Part shown: positions 45,507-57,000 of the stretch, piece by piece
Layout of the letters: each line of letters begins with the position of its first letter
Numbering within the stretch: the stretch's first letter is position 1
DNA from: JAEUIG01 sp046349775
GTDB taxonomy: Bacteria; Planctomycetota; Planctomycetia; Planctomycetales; Planctomycetaceae
Direction: 5' to 3'
DNA length: 64,000 nt
Assembly: GCA_046349775.1 (NCBI GenBank)
Contig: JAXMBS010000003.1
Coordinates: 94,649-158,648, forward strand
The notes under the pieces: generated by a model
What the model saw: only the letters and a program-made list of their open reading frames with translations
Database searches by the model: none
Told to the model about the DNA's origin: nothing
Made by a program: the position numbers and the translations under genes

Positions 45507-47057
45507 ATGCCACGCTTTCTCGTCTTCGCGTGTGTCGGCTTGCTCGGACTGGCGCTGCTGGTCACGGCGACTCGCGCCGGCGTTGTTAGCGGCGTCGTGA
45601 AGTCGACGAGTCCCGATGCGGGGCGGATCACGATCGAAACTAAGGACGGACGCTCGAAGTCCTTTACGATTCCACAGGGCGCCGAGCTGACGATCGACGA
45701 CCGCACAGCCGCCGTCGACGCCCTGCAGGCTGGCCACAAGGTCTCGGTGTTCGTCGGCGCCAATGGCGCTGTGACCAAAGTCCGTGCTCGATCCGAAGAA
45801 CCCGCCGCCGTCGAGCCTGCGACCAGCAACAGTCCCGCCGCTGGTTCGACCAGGACCGCCAACACGCAGCCGGCCGGCCGGCCGCCCATCGGCTGGCCGC
45901 AATATGGGGGACCGCTGCGCGACAACCGGTCGGGCGATACGGGACTCCTCGGTGAATGGCCCACGGACGGTCCGCCGCTGTCGCTCCGCGTCGCAGGGCT
46001 CGGCGTTGGATATTCGTCGGTCTCGCTCGCCGACGGCAAGATCTTCACGATGGGCAGCGTCGGTGAAGACGAATTCGTCATCGCCCTCGATGAGAAGACC
46101 GGCGACGACGTCTGGAAGGTCCGCATCGGCGCCACGCGCAAGGACGGCATGGGGGACGGTCCCCGCGGCACACCGACGATCGACGAGGACCGCGTCTACG
46201 CCCTCGGCGCCAACGGAGATCTCGTCTGCCTGTCGATCAACGACGGATACGCGATCTGGAAGGCAAATATCCTCGAGAAGTTCGGCGGCAATAATATCGG
46301 CTGGGGGATCAGCGAATCGGTCCTGATCGATGGTGACCATCTGATCTGCACTCCGGGTGGCAAGCAGGCCACGATGGCGGCGCTCGACAAACGCACCGGC
46401 AAGGTCGTCTGGAAGTGCAAAGCGCCCGAGACGCCGCCGGCAGCGTACTCGTCCGCCATTGCGGTGGAACTCAACGGCGTCCGCCAGTACGTCAACTTCA
46501 CTCACACCGGCGTCATCGGCGTGCAGGCCGACAACGGCGATTTCCTCTGGTCCAATTCCGCGTCCGCCAACGGCACCGCCAACTGCTCGTCGCCCGTTGC
46601 GTACGACGGCAACATCTTCAGCTCTTCCGGCTACGGCCAGGGTTGCGCGCTCGTCAAGATCACCGAGAAGCGCGGCCGCGACGGCGCCAAGCTCGTGTAC
46701 AAGAACGAAGAGCTCCGCAGCCACCACGGCGGAATCGTCCTCGATGGCCAGTACGTCTACGGGACCGACGAGGGGGTCATGAAATGCCTCGATGTACTCA
46801 CCGGCGAAACAAAGTGGCAGAACCGTTCGGTCGGCAAAGGGGCCGTCGTCTATGCGGACGGCAAGATCATCCTCCGCAGCGAGCAGGGGCCGATTGCCCT
46901 GCTGGACGCCACCCCCGACGAGTATCGTGAGCATGGCCGCTTCGAGCAGCCCGACCGCTCCGGCCAGGCGGCGTGGGCGCACCCGGTCGTCGCTGACGGC
47001 AAGCTGTTCCTCCGCGACCAGGGGCTGCTGCTCGTCTACGACCTCCGCGCGAAATAG
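45507..47057 (+). CDS. Exported PQQ-like beta-propeller protein
   Basis: A 516-residue protein with signal peptide (FVFACVGLLGLALLVTATRA). A small beta domain (SGVVKSTSPDAGRITIETKD) is followed by Ser/Pro/Thr linkers and a WD40/PQQ-like propeller starting WPQYGGPLRDNRSGDTGL. Repeat signatures include IALDEKTGDDVWKV, AALDKRTGKVVWKCKA and CLDVLTGETKWQN (the A-D-x-T-G-x2-x-W pattern). No PQQ-enzyme catalytic residues are evident, so a structural or sensor role is more likely. It is followed by a related gene at 47270, suggesting duplication. Confidence 0.88.
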   Translation: MPRFLVFACVGLLGLALLVTATRAGVVSGVVKSTSPDAGRITIETKDGRSKSFTIPQGAELTIDDRTAAVDALQAGHKVSVFVGANGAVTKVRARSEEPAAVEPATSNSPAAGSTRTANTQPAGRPPIGWPQYGGPLRDNRSGDTGLLGEWPTDGPPLSLRVAGLGVGYSSVSLADGKIFTMGSVGEDEFVIALDEKTGDDVWKVRIGATRKDGMGDGPRGTPTIDEDRVYALGANGDLVCLSINDGYAIWKANILEKFGGNNIGWGISESVLIDGDHLICTPGGKQATMAALDKRTGKVVWKCKAPETPPAAYSSAIAVELNGVRQYVNFTHTGVIGVQADNGDFLWSNSASANGTANCSSPVAYDGNIFSSSGYGQGCALVKITEKRGRDGAKLVYKNEELRSHHGGIVLDGQYVYGTDEGVMKCLDVLTGETKWQNRSVGKGAVVYADGKIILRSEQGPIALLDATPDEYREHGRFEQPDRSGQAAWAHPVVADGKLFLRDQGLLLVYDLRAK

Positions 47058-47269
47058 CAGCCATGCCGAGAATTGCCTCCGCTCCCGTTGAAATCCTCCC
47101 TTGCCCCCGCGAATCGCAGTGATGGCCAGCAACGTCTGAATCGGGGGAGCGGGACGGGGTGATGGCTCTGGGACAGGCTCCTGACCTGTGAAGCGTCTTA
47201 CTATTGGTTCCTCCCGATTCCACTCGTCACGGCCCTGTTTGCAAACTTCGAGCCGAACCGAATGCCCTG

Positions 47270-48789
47270 ATGTCCCGATCTGTTTTGACTTTCGCGCTCG
47301 CGTGCCTTGCCTTCGCGATGCTGCTCACACTCGCCTCCTGTGCACCGGCCCCGGCGCCGACCGGCTCGGTCGCTCATGCCGCCGATGATTCCGCCGTCCC
47401 GACTGCCACACCGCTCGCCGCCGAACAACTCCGCGCAGGCGAGGACTGGCCCTGCTTCCTCGGACCCCGGCACGACGGCACGTCCGCCGAAACCGGCATT
47501 CTGGAACCCTGGCCGGAAGAGGGCCCGCCGCTCGTCTGGGAACAGCGCATCGGCACAGGTTACAGCGCGCCCTCAGTCCACGGCGGACGACTGGTCGTCC
47601 ATCACCGCCAGGGTCGCACAGAGAAAGAAACCATCGATTGCCGCCGCGCTGACACCGGCGACCTGCTTTGGACCTACAGCTATCCCAGCACCTTCTCCGA
47701 CCCTTACGGTTACAACAACGGTCCGCGCTGCAGCCCGTTGCTGACGGACGAGCACTGTTTCACTCTCGGCGCCCAGGGCAAATTGCTTTGTCTCACGCTC
47801 GACAAAGGCGCAGTCGTCTGGCAGCGTGACCTGCTCTCGGAGATGACGATCCCCGACGGCTTCTTCGGCGTCGGCTCAACGCCGATTCTGGAGGGAGACC
47901 GCCTGATTGTCGCCGCCGGCGGCCAGCCGAACGCCGGCCTGATCGCCGTCGACGCCGCCACCGGCAAGACGCTCTGGGAAAGCGTCGGCAAGGCCACCTG
48001 GGACGGCGCCAAAACTGACTCCCGCCTCCGGCCCACGTACGCATGGACCGGCGACGAAATGGTCGTGAGCTATTCGTCCCCCATTGCCGCGACGATCCAC
48101 GGCCGCCGCCACATCCTGGCACTCATGCGGCAGGGACTGGTCTCAGTCGATCCGGCCACCGGCGCCGAAAACTTCCACTACTGGTTCCGCGCGGACGTTC
48201 ACGAGTCCGTCAACGCCGCGCGCCCGGTCGTCGTCGACGACACCATCATGATTTCCGCCGCCTATCAAACCGGAGCAGCAGCTGCAGGTCGCGCCGGACG
48301 GCAAGTCCGTCACCGAACTCTGGCGCGATCGACGCAATCTCCTGACCCACTGGTCGACCGCCATCTACCGCGACGGCCACTACTACGGATTCGTGGACGG
48401 CATTCCGAAGGGCCCTGCTCCGCTGCCTGAATGCGGAGACCGGAGCAGTCGTCTGGGAGACGGACGGCTGGGGTCGCCCGGAAGACGAACTGCAGCAGAT
48501 CGGGCGCGACGAGTTTCTGGACACCAAAAGCAAAGAGGTCATTCCCTATCCCCGCTACGCACGCGGCTCGAAGATCATGATCGGCGACCGGTTCCTTGTC
48601 CTCTCGGAGTACGGCCTCCTCGCGCTGTTGAAGATCAACCCAGAGCGCTGGGAAGAAGTCTCCCGCTTCAAACCGGCGCGCCTCCATTATCCCACCTGGG
48701 CGGCCCCGGTCCTCTCGCGCGGCTATCTGTATCTGCGGTCCGAAGACTGGCTGCTCTGTTACGATCTGCGGCCGAAAGTCACCCAGTAA
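47270..48789 (+). pseudogene. PQQ-like beta-propeller lipoprotein, two frameshifts
   Basis: ATG 47270; the lipobox LTLASC gives a lipoprotein Cys near residue 24. The propeller begins WPCFLGPRHDGTSAETGIL. Blades contain IDCRRADTGDLLWTY, LIAVDAATGKTLWES and SVDPATGAENFHYW. Shifts near 48272 and near 48420 move through VAPDGKSVTELWRDRR and CLNAETGAVVWETDGW to KIMIGDRFLVLSEYG and the stop at 48789. The fold is the same as the upstream gene and the orientation is shared. Conserved blades on both sides argue for assembly error. Confidence 0.85.
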
Positions 48790-48802
48790 GTCCCTGCCGC
48801 CG

Positions 48803-49276
48803 ATGCCTCGCGCTCTGCTGTTGCTCGCCCGTTTCCTCCTGTCCGCCTGGTTCGGCGCCGCCGTGCTGTTCGTGATCATCGGCGTCGGCGAGGTCACGTA
48901 TCCGGGCTTCGATTCGCCCACACGCGACAAGCTCGTCTTGATCCGCTTTCCGCTGTATTACACCTGCGGATTTGTGACTTTGGGCGGCGCGGCGGCCAGT
49001 CTTGTGCTACTGTTGGGCTGGGGATTGCGCCGGCCGGCGACCTGGTCCGCCGCAGCCCTGACCGCGATTGCGCTCGCGCTGATGGCGTACGACTATCCGT
49101 GCGTCTACCTCCCGCTGGCGCGGATGGTCACCCCGTCGGTGGAGGCGCGGCCGGCCGAATTCCAGCCGCTGCACCAATGGTCGAAAACCATCAACGGTCT
49201 GGAACTCGGTTGCGTCCTGGCGGCAGCCCTCACGCTGTGCGCCATCGACGCAACTCCGCGTCGGAACGGATTGTGA
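48803..49276 (+). CDS. Small four-helix membrane protein (DUF4149-like)
   Basis: A 157-residue membrane protein with about four hydrophobic segments (LLSAWFGAAVLFVIIGVGEV, GGAAASLVLLLGW, WSAAALTAIALALMA, ELGCVLAAALTLCA). Residue patterns such as the N-terminal SAWFGAAV and the loop HQWSKTINGLELG resemble DUF4149/TMEM205-like proteins. Function unknown. The gap to the PQQ gene is 13 bp, so co-transcription is likely. Confidence 0.65.
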   Translation: MPRALLLLARFLLSAWFGAAVLFVIIGVGEVTYPGFDSPTRDKLVLIRFPLYYTCGFVTLGGAAASLVLLLGWGLRRPATWSAAALTAIALALMAYDYPCVYLPLARMVTPSVEARPAEFQPLHQWSKTINGLELGCVLAAALTLCAIDATPRRNGL

Positions 49277-49450
49277 ACAGCCTGTGAAGTTGGCCGGCAA
49301 TCGTCGTGCCAACTGCGGATTTTGCCGGGGCGATTCCCCTTCCCCTGCGGCAGACGATTGGACTACAGTCCGCCCCCATTTCCGGCCGATCCCATCAGAA
49401 CCGGGCCTGAGTTTTCCGGTTCATCGTTCGCCATCCCGTGACTGCGAACC

Positions 49451-50125
49451 ATGTCCCAGGCAATTGATTTCGCCCCGATCGCGCTGCCGGAAGCGACAGC
49501 GCCGTCCGGCGAAACTGCGAACCAGCTCACGCACGGTCTGGGTTTCTGCCTCAGCGTCCTGGCGGCCGGCGTGCTGATGTCCGCCGTGATTCCCAGCGGC
49601 GACGTCTATCGCATCGCCGGCTGCGGCGTCTATGCCCTGACGCTGGTCGCGCTGTATGCGGCCTCGACGCTCTCGCACTCATTCGCAGACACCGAGCGCC
49701 GCGAGTTCTATCGCATGCTCGACCAGGTCTGCATTTTCCTGCTGGTCGTCGGCTCCTACACCCCGTTCGGGCTGGTGCACGGCCGCGAGGGCGGCTGGCA
49801 ATTCATCCTGATCGGCATGTGGCTGTATGCCCTCGTCGGGATCTGCATGCGTGTTCGCCGGCCGACGGAAACCCTCAAGCCGCAAATCTTCCTGCTCATG
49901 GCCTGGCTGCCGCTGCCGATTCTGTACCGCGCCTGGCAGGTCAGCGCAGCTCCCGGAATGTTGACGATCCTCGCCGGCGGCTGCGCCTACACGGTCGGCG
50001 TCTGGTTCCTGGTGAACGACCATCGCCACCGCTACTTCCACGCGGTCTGGCACGTCTTCACCATCCTCGGCAGCGCGCTGCACTTCCTCTTCGTGCTGCA
50101 GTACGTCGCGCCCCTCGCTGCATAG
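49451..50125 (+). CDS. Hemolysin III-family (PAQR-like) membrane protein
   Basis: A 224-residue protein with seven hydrophobic segments. Hly-III/PAQR signatures are ETANQLTHGLGFCLS near residues 20-34 (first His), STLSHSFAD near 72-80 (Ser/His/Asp), and the C-terminal HAVWHVFTILGSALHF near 196-211. The conserved Ser, Asp and His residues form a zinc site in related adiponectin-receptor hydrolases, so a lipid hydrolase activity is plausible. The name hemolysin is historical and not implied here. Confidence 0.9.
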   Translation: MSQAIDFAPIALPEATAPSGETANQLTHGLGFCLSVLAAGVLMSAVIPSGDVYRIAGCGVYALTLVALYAASTLSHSFADTERREFYRMLDQVCIFLLVVGSYTPFGLVHGREGGWQFILIGMWLYALVGICMRVRRPTETLKPQIFLLMAWLPLPILYRAWQVSAAPGMLTILAGGCAYTVGVWFLVNDHRHRYFHAVWHVFTILGSALHFLFVLQYVAPLAA

Positions 50126-50138
50126 AGCATTCCCGCAG

Positions 50139-51422
50139 CTACGACGCGTACCCCCGCGCCTTGTCGGAAATGTCTTTCCGGCACCACGCCCCGTTCCAGC
50201 GAATGCACTTCACCGCTTCGTAAGCGCGGCGCTTCGCGTCCGCCACATCGCTGCCCACCGCCGTCACTCCCAGCACGCGTCCGCCGTCCGTCACCACCTG
50301 GTCGCCCAGTTGCACCGTGCCGGCGTGGAACACTTTCGTGTCCGGCAGCTTGTCCGCTTCGTCCAGTCCCCGGATGGGATGACCTTTGGTGTACGCGCCG
50401 GGATAACCCTCGGACGCCATCACCACGCAGATCGCCGGACGCGGATCCCATTCCAGCGGCGGCAGCTCGCGCAGCGTCCCTTCGGTGGCCGCCCACAGCA
50501 CGTCGAACAGGTCGGTCTTGAGCCGCATCAGCACCGGCTGCGTTTCGGGATCGCCCAGCCGCACGTTGAACTCCAGCACCTTCGGCCCCTGCGCGGTGAG
50601 CATGATGCCGGCGTAGAGCACGCCGCGATACTCGATCCCCTGCCGCCGCAGCGTATGCACGATCGGCACCAGCACTCGCTGGATCACGTCGTCGATGACT
50701 TCCGGCGGCGCGATCGGCGTCGGACTGTACGCCCCCATCCCGCCGGTGTTCGGTCCCTGGTCGCCGTCATACGCCGCCTTGTGGTCTTGGGCCGCCTCCA
50801 GTGTGACAATCGTCCGGCCGTCCACCACCGCCAGCACGCTCAGTTCCTGTCCGGACAGCCGCTCCTCAATCACGATCTGGCTGCCGGCGGCGCCGAACTC
50901 GCGCTCCACCATGATCCGGTGCACCGCCGCCACCGCTTCGTCGCGATCGTCGCAGACGTACACGCCCTTCCCGGCCGCCAGACCGTCCGCCTTGACGACG
51001 AGCGAGCCCAGGCCGCGCTCATCGATGTGCCGCACGGCGTCATCCGCGTCGACAAACGTCTGAAATTCCGCCGTCGGCACCCGCGCCAGCCGCATCATCT
51101 CCTTGGCGAACGCCTTGCTCCCCTCGAGTTGCGCCGCGGCCTTCAGCGGTCCGAATACGCGCAGCCCGGCCGATTCAAACTCGTCCACCACTCCGGCCAC
51201 CAGCGGCGCTTCGGGACCGACCACCGTCAGGTCGATCTTCTCCGAGCGCGCAAACTTGATGAGTCGCTGCGCATCGGTCGCATTGAGGTCGACGTTGGTG
51301 ACATCGCGGGCGGTGCCGGCGTTGCCCGGCGCGCAGAACACGCGCGTGACCTTCGGCGACTGGCTCAGTTTCCACGCCAGCGCATGCTCCCGCCCTCCCT
51401 GCCCGATCACCAGCACCTGCAT
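50139..51422 (-). CDS. purD: Phosphoribosylamine-glycine ligase
   Basis: A 427-residue ATP-grasp enzyme that makes GAR from phosphoribosylamine, glycine and ATP, the second step of purine synthesis. N-terminal motif VIGQGGREHALAWKL (residues 4-18) is diagnostic. The ATP-grasp part shows SLVVKADGLAAGKGVYV, the region DQGPNTGGMGAYSPTPIA and the metal site LEFNVRLGDPETQPVL. Length and order match PurD. It stands alone rather than with purH/purN, and converges with the hemolysin III gene (13-bp gap). Confidence 0.96.
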   Translation of the reverse strand: MQVLVIGQGGREHALAWKLSQSPKVTRVFCAPGNAGTARDVTNVDLNATDAQRLIKFARSEKIDLTVVGPEAPLVAGVVDEFESAGLRVFGPLKAAAQLEGSKAFAKEMMRLARVPTAEFQTFVDADDAVRHIDERGLGSLVVKADGLAAGKGVYVCDDRDEAVAAVHRIMVEREFGAAGSQIVIEERLSGQELSVLAVVDGRTIVTLEAAQDHKAAYDGDQGPNTGGMGAYSPTPIAPPEVIDDVIQRVLVPIVHTLRRQGIEYRGVLYAGIMLTAQGPKVLEFNVRLGDPETQPVLMRLKTDLFDVLWAATEGTLRELPPLEWDPRPAICVVMASEGYPGAYTKGHPIRGLDEADKLPDTKVFHAGTVQLGDQVVTDGGRVLGVTAVGSDVADAKRRAYEAVKCIRWNGAWCRKDISDKARGYAS

Positions 51423-51532
51423 AGTCTCTGCTCCGCCTGCCCTGCGGTCCCATCCTCAAAAACCCCGTCCGCGAATCCCGTAGTATATCAGCCGTCGACG
51501 CCGCCGGACGATCTCCTGCACGGATCATGGGC

Positions 51533-51562
51533 CCTCCGAGCCGAAAGCGTCAGCGCCCGGAG
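51533..51562. repeat. Dispersed repeat GAGCCGAAAGCGTCAGCGCCCGGAG, copy 2
   Basis: CCTCCGAGCCGAAAGCGTC followed by AGCGCCCGGAG closely matches copy 1 at 12201. Here CTCCG and CGGAG form outer arms of a hairpin. It lies between purD and the arylsulfatase, next to a TCGAGAGACGAGAGACGAG low-complexity stretch near 51640-51664. Confidence 0.65.
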
Positions 51563-51703
51563 AGCCGCATGATAGGCACAGAGCGTGGGTGGTGGATAGT
51601 TGGTCGTGTGGCGGACGAAATACAGCGGGCGTCGCGGGTCGAGCGTCGAGAGACGAGAGACGAGAAACGCCGATTTCCGATTTGGGATTTTGGATTCCGC
51701 ACG

Positions 51704-53341
51704 TCACTGCGACTGCTGGGACTGCACGGCCTCCATCTTCTTTTCGAGATCCGCCTTCAGGGCTTCGAGGTTGAAGCTCGCGCCCTTCTGCATCGGCGGG
51801 TACTCGAGGAAGGTCGCAGCGTACTGGCCGATCTCCTTCTGCGCGAACTGGAACCGCCAGAACTCGTAGGCAAACCAGTTGTAGTAGTTGATCGATCCGC
51901 CGTCCTTGCCGTTGAACATGCCGGTGCGCTCGAACGGGTCGAGGCGGAGGTTGATGAGGATGGGCCAGTCCACCTTGACCGTGGCGCCGAGCCAGCCGCC
52001 GGGCTGATCGGTGAAGCGATACTTGTAGTCGTTGATCCGCACCGCGCTCAGAGTGCCCTCGGTGAAGTAGAGGATCTCGTCGCGGGCGGAGGGACCTTTG
52101 CCGGTGATCAGATCCAACTGATTGTAGCCATCGAGGTGCACCTTGTAGGTCTGGTCGCCCAGTTGTTTGCCCTTGAGCAGCTCGGCGGCGATGTTGGGAT
52201 TGCCAGCGGCGGCGACGAACGTCGGGAACCAGTCCAGGCCGGAGAAGATGCCATTCTGGATGGTGTCGGCCGGAACCTTGCCGGGCCAGCTCAGGATGCA
52301 GGGGGCTCGGAAGCCGCCTTCCATGGCCGTGCCTTTGCCGCCCGCAAACGGCGTCTGTCCGCCATCGGCGGAGTAAAGTTTTCGGCGCGTTGTCGGTGGT
52401 GAAGACGACGATGGTGTTGTCGACGACGCCGAGGTCCTTGAGCTTCTGCAGCGTGGCGCCGACAATATCGTCGAGCTGCGCCATGCCGGCTTCGTAAACC
52501 GACCAGCCATTCTCCGCGGAGCGCGTTCTTTCGTACTTGTCCGACAGGTGCGTCACGACGTGCATGCGGGTCGGGTTCAACCAGAAGGAAGAACGGCTTA
52601 CCGTCGGCCTTGGCCTTATCCAGGAACTTGAAGGCGAGGTCGCGAATCTCGTCGTCGACGGTTTCCATGCAGTCAGGATAGAGCGTGCCGGCGTCCTCGA
52701 TCTTCTGCTTGCCGACTTTGCCCCAGCGTGGCATCGGAGTCGTCCTTGTCGGTGGCCCAGCTGTGGACCATGTTACGCGGACCGACTTGCTCCAGCAGCT
52801 GCTGCGGATAGTTCCGATGCGCGGGATCTTCCATCGCATCGAGGTGATACAAGTAGCCGAAGAATTCGTCGAAGCCGTGGACAGTCGGCAGGAACTCGTT
52901 GAGGTCGCCGAGGTGGTTCTTGCCGAACTGCTGATTCGCCGCCATGGACTTGAAGCGGCTGGCGATGGTCGGCGCCTGGCGGGGAGCCGATCCCCGCGAC
53001 GGCACGGCGGCTGGCCGTCATCTCGGCCGCAATCGGCGAGACCGCCGGCGATGAAGGTCGCGCGGCCCGCCGTGCAGCTCGCTTTGGCAGGTCGGCCGAA
53101 CCAGCAGCATGCCGCCACAGCAGCGGCTGTCGAAGCGGTCTGCGGCGTGCGTCCCGCCATCGCCTGCCGGTGATATGCGCCGATGTTCCAGATGCCGATG
53201 TCGTCTCCCATGATGACGACGATATTGAGCTGCTTCACCTGCGCTTTAGGCCCGCGTGAGCAAGTGCAATGCCGCAGCTGCCGCAGGCGGTGTCGCAACG
53301 GCCTGCGCGTACTTGGGCCTACGTTGCATTTTCATTTTCAT
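51704..53341 (-). pseudogene. Arylsulfatase (type I), exported, multiple frameshifts
   Basis: Start ATG 53341 follows CAGGAGTACGT, a good ribosome binding site. After a signal-like N-terminus the domain begins LNIVVIMGDDIGIWNIGAYH with the Asp-Asp metal pair. The active-site segment is SCTAGRA (near 53060), the C-x-A-G-R form whose Cys becomes formylglycine. Later pieces in shifted frames are FGKNHLGDLNEFLPTVHGFD, IVVFTTDN and GGKGTAMEGGFRAPCILSWP, ending with YNWFAYEFWRFQFAQK and TGA at 51704. At least five frame changes are required. The substrate is presumably a sulfated polysaccharide or aryl sulfate. Confidence 0.88.
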
Positions 53342-54005
53342 ACGTACTCCTGCTGGTGGAATGGTTGAGTGTCGTGACGGCAGCATCTGTCCCGCCGTCA
53401 CTCCGCGAGGGTTGTCAGTCTGCGACGCGATTTGAAGTCGAAGAATCGTCAGTTGATCGTATCGGCACATCGCAAAAAGCATGAGGGCAATCTGGGTACG
53501 GCCTACATACCGTGGTGATGAGACACGCACGTCCGGAATGCCGCGGCAATTCCGCCATGCCAGTCACCACGTTTGCTGCCGAACAATCGGGGGCCATCCC
53601 GACCCCGTCCGTTTGGCGATCCCACCCGACTACTGGCCAGCGCCTGATGCGCGGGCAAGAACTGTGACGGTTCGAATGCGACCGTCGTACGAATTCACGA
53701 GACCGGCGAACAGGAACAGGGACCGACCCTCAAATGACGTCGACCGGATCGCCAGGGTGGTCACGCAATGCAGAAATAGGTGTGGCCCGTCACGATGTGC
53801 GCTGCGATGCTAACCGGGGGTCGATTCGATTTCCACTGACTGTCAATTCCGCATAGCGCGGATGATTCGAGGGCTGACGCCACTCGGCTCGCCGAGGTTT
53901 GATACGGGCACTGACGCGTCCGGCTCCGACGTCTGTCTCTTGACCCTCAACCCTCGGCCGTCGTGCTGATTGCACTCCCCATGATCGCATTTTACTCTTC
54001 CTCCC
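53342..54005. other. 664-bp region without a recognised gene
   Basis: An open frame at 53481-53813 on the plus strand (110 codons) is Arg/Pro-rich with no motif. Minus-strand frames are equally featureless. The promoter of mfd and that of the divergent sulfatase should lie here. Confidence 0.45.
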
Positions 54006-57000
54006 ATGTCCTCTGCTGGGGGCGGAGTGGAGTCGCTGGCGGAATTGCCGGCGCGGGTTCAGCGGTGGCCGGCGATGGGGGATGTGCTTGCGGCGCTCGC
54101 GCGCGGCGAGAGCGGGACCATCGACGGCGCCTGGGGGTCAGCCTGCGCGCTGTTATGCGGCACGATCGCGCGGACGGCGCCGGCGTGCCTGCTCGTCGTG
54201 CTGCCGCGGATCAGCGATGTCGATGACTTTGCCGCCGATCTGGCGTGGTATCTGGCGGCTCCGCCTGTCGTGCTGTCGGCCTGGGACGGGCGGCCGGGGG
54301 AGCGGTCGATCGCGGATGCGGTGTTCAGCGCGCGGCTGAATGTGTTGCAGCTGCTGGCGAGCGACGCGTCGCCGCGGGTGATTGTGACGAGCCTGGCGGC
54401 GTTGTTGCAGCCGGTGCCGGCGCGGGCGGAGCGGGCGCAGGCGACGCGGCGGATTGCGCGCGGCGAGAGTCTGGACGTCGATGAACTGCTGGCGTGGCTG
54501 GTCGCGCGGGGGTTCGAGCGGTCGTCGGCGATCGAGCGGCCGGGAGAGTTCAGCGTGCATGGAGGGATCGTCGATATCTTTGCGCCGGGGGCGGAGGACC
54601 CGGTGCGGATCGAGCTGTTCGGAGATGAGGTGGAATCGCTGCGGTCGTTCGATGTCGAATCTCAGCGCAAGGTCGCCGAACTCGAATCGACGGAGCTCAC
54701 GGCCCTCGCCCCCGCCAGCGCGGAGACTGCTGCGAACGAGGAGTCGTTTCTGGAGTCGCTGCCGGCGGGAAGCTGGGTGGCGCTGGTGGAGCCGGAGGAA
54801 CTGACGTTCGAGGGGGAGCACTATCTGCAGCGGCTCGGTTCGCCGGAGGGGCTGTACAGCGTCGCGGAAGTGCTGGCAAAGTGCACGTCGCGGCCCTCGG
54901 TGACGATCGCGGCGGTCAGCGGAGGGAGCTTCGACGCGACGGCGCATCTGCAGATTGAATCGGTCGAACGGTTCAGCGGCCGGAAGTCGGAGGCGTTTCG
55001 CGAGTTGGAGTCGGTGCTGGCGCCGGGGGAATCGGTGCTGATCGCGTGTCACAACCTGGCGGAGCGTGAGCGTCTGCACGAGCTGCTGCTGCAGACGGCG
55101 CCGCAACTGCGGGAGCGGACACGGCTGACGGTGGGGGGCGTGACGCACGGGTACCGGCTGGTGCCGGACAAGCTGGTGGTGCTGAGCGATCACGAGCTGT
55201 TCGGGCGAGTGGATATCCGTCGGGCGGCGCGGCGTCGGCGTCCAGAAGGGCGGGCGATCGACAGCTTTCTCGATCTGTCGCCGGGCGACCTGGTGGTGCA
55301 CCTGGCGCATGGGATCGGTCGGTTTCGCGGTCTCGAACTGGTGAAACGCGGAACGGGGGCGGGGGGGATGAATGCGCCGGCAGCGTTTCGGAATAAGGAG
55401 GACGAAACTCCCGCGCTCGAGGAGCACCTGGTGCTGGAGTTTCGGGACGGGGTGCGGATCTTCGTGCCAGTGTCGCTGATTCACCTGGTGCAGAAGTACG
55501 TGGGGCCGGCGAAGGGGACGCCGGATTTATCGAAGATCGGCGGCACGCTGTGGGGGAAGCAGAAGGCGCGCGTGACGGAGGCGGTCACCGACATGGCGGC
55601 CGACATGCTGCGGCTGCAGGCGGTGCGGCATGCGCGGCCGGGCGTGCCGTGCGGCGATGACACGCACCTGCAGCAGGAGTTCGAGGCGTCGTTTCCGTAC
55701 GTCGAGACCGATGACCAGCTGAGCGCGATTCAGGAGACAAAGGGCGACCTGGAGCGGGCGGAGCCGATGGACCGGCTGATCTGCGGGGACGTCGGCTTCG
55801 GGAAGACGGAGGTGGCGCTGCGGGCGGCGTTCAAGGTGGTGGACAACGGGCGGCAGGTGGCGGTGCTGGTGCCGACGACGGTGCTGGCGGATCAGCACTT
55901 CCGGACGTTCTGCGATCGGCTGGCGGAGTATCCGATCACGATCGACATGGTGTCGCGGTTTCGAACGAAGCACGAACAGCGTGAGATTCTCAAGAACCTG
56001 GAGACAGGGGGCGTCGACATCCTGATCGGGACGCATCGGCTGGTGTCGCCGGATGTGAAGTTCCACGATTTGGGATTGCTCATCATTGATGAGGAGCAGC
56101 GGTTTGGTGTCGCAGCAAAGGAAGCGCTGAAGCACATGCGGCTGACGGTCGACGTGCTGACGTTGAGCGCGACGCCGATTCCGCGCACGCTGCACATGTC
56201 GCTGCTGGGGATTCGGGACATTTCGAATCTGACGACTCCGCCACCGGATCGGCAGCCGATCGAGACACGGATCGGGCGGTGGGATGTCGAGACGATTCGG
56301 CATGCCGTGGTGCGCGAGCTGAATCGCGGGGGGCAGGTCTATTTCGTGCACAATCGGGTGTACAACATCCGGACGATTGCGGACCGGATTCAGAGCATCG
56401 TGCCGGAGGCGCGGATCGGGATTGTGCACGGGCAGATGGCGGAGCATGAGCTGGAAGACAACATGCTGGCGTTCGTCGCCGGGAAGATGGACATCCTCGT
56501 GGCGACGACGATCATCGAGAGCGGGCTGGATATTCCGAACGCCAACACGATCTTCATTCACCAGGCGGACAAGTACGGGCTGGCGGACCTGCACCAGCTG
56601 CGGGGCAGGGTGGGGCGGTACAAGCACCGGGCGTATTGCTATTTGATCGTGGAGGAAGGGCGGGTGCTCACGCGGCCGGCGGCGAAACGTTTGAAGGCGA
56701 TTCAGGAGTTCAGCGAGCTGGGGGCGGGGTTCAAGATTGCGATGCGCGATCTGGAGATTCGCGGGGCGGGCAACATCCTCGGGACGGAGCAGAGCGGGCA
56801 TATTGCGGCGGTCGGGTACGAGCTGTACTGCCAGCTGCTGGAGAACTCCGTAAGACAGCTAAAAGGGGAAGCGCCGCGGATTACGCCGCATGTCCATATT
56901 GACCTGCCGATCGAGGCGTATCTGCCGAACGACTACGTGCCGCCGGGACGGCAGAAGCTGGACGTGTACCGGAGCATTTCGGCGGTCGCGACACTGGAGG

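Noticed and set aside
53481..53813. 110-codon open frame upstream of mfd
   Set aside because: Arg/Pro-rich with no motif, ribosome binding site or neighbour support.
55527..56801. 424-codon open frame opposite mfd
   Set aside because: Shadow frame of a clear Mfd helicase domain; composition is His/Pro/Arg-biased and there is no family match.
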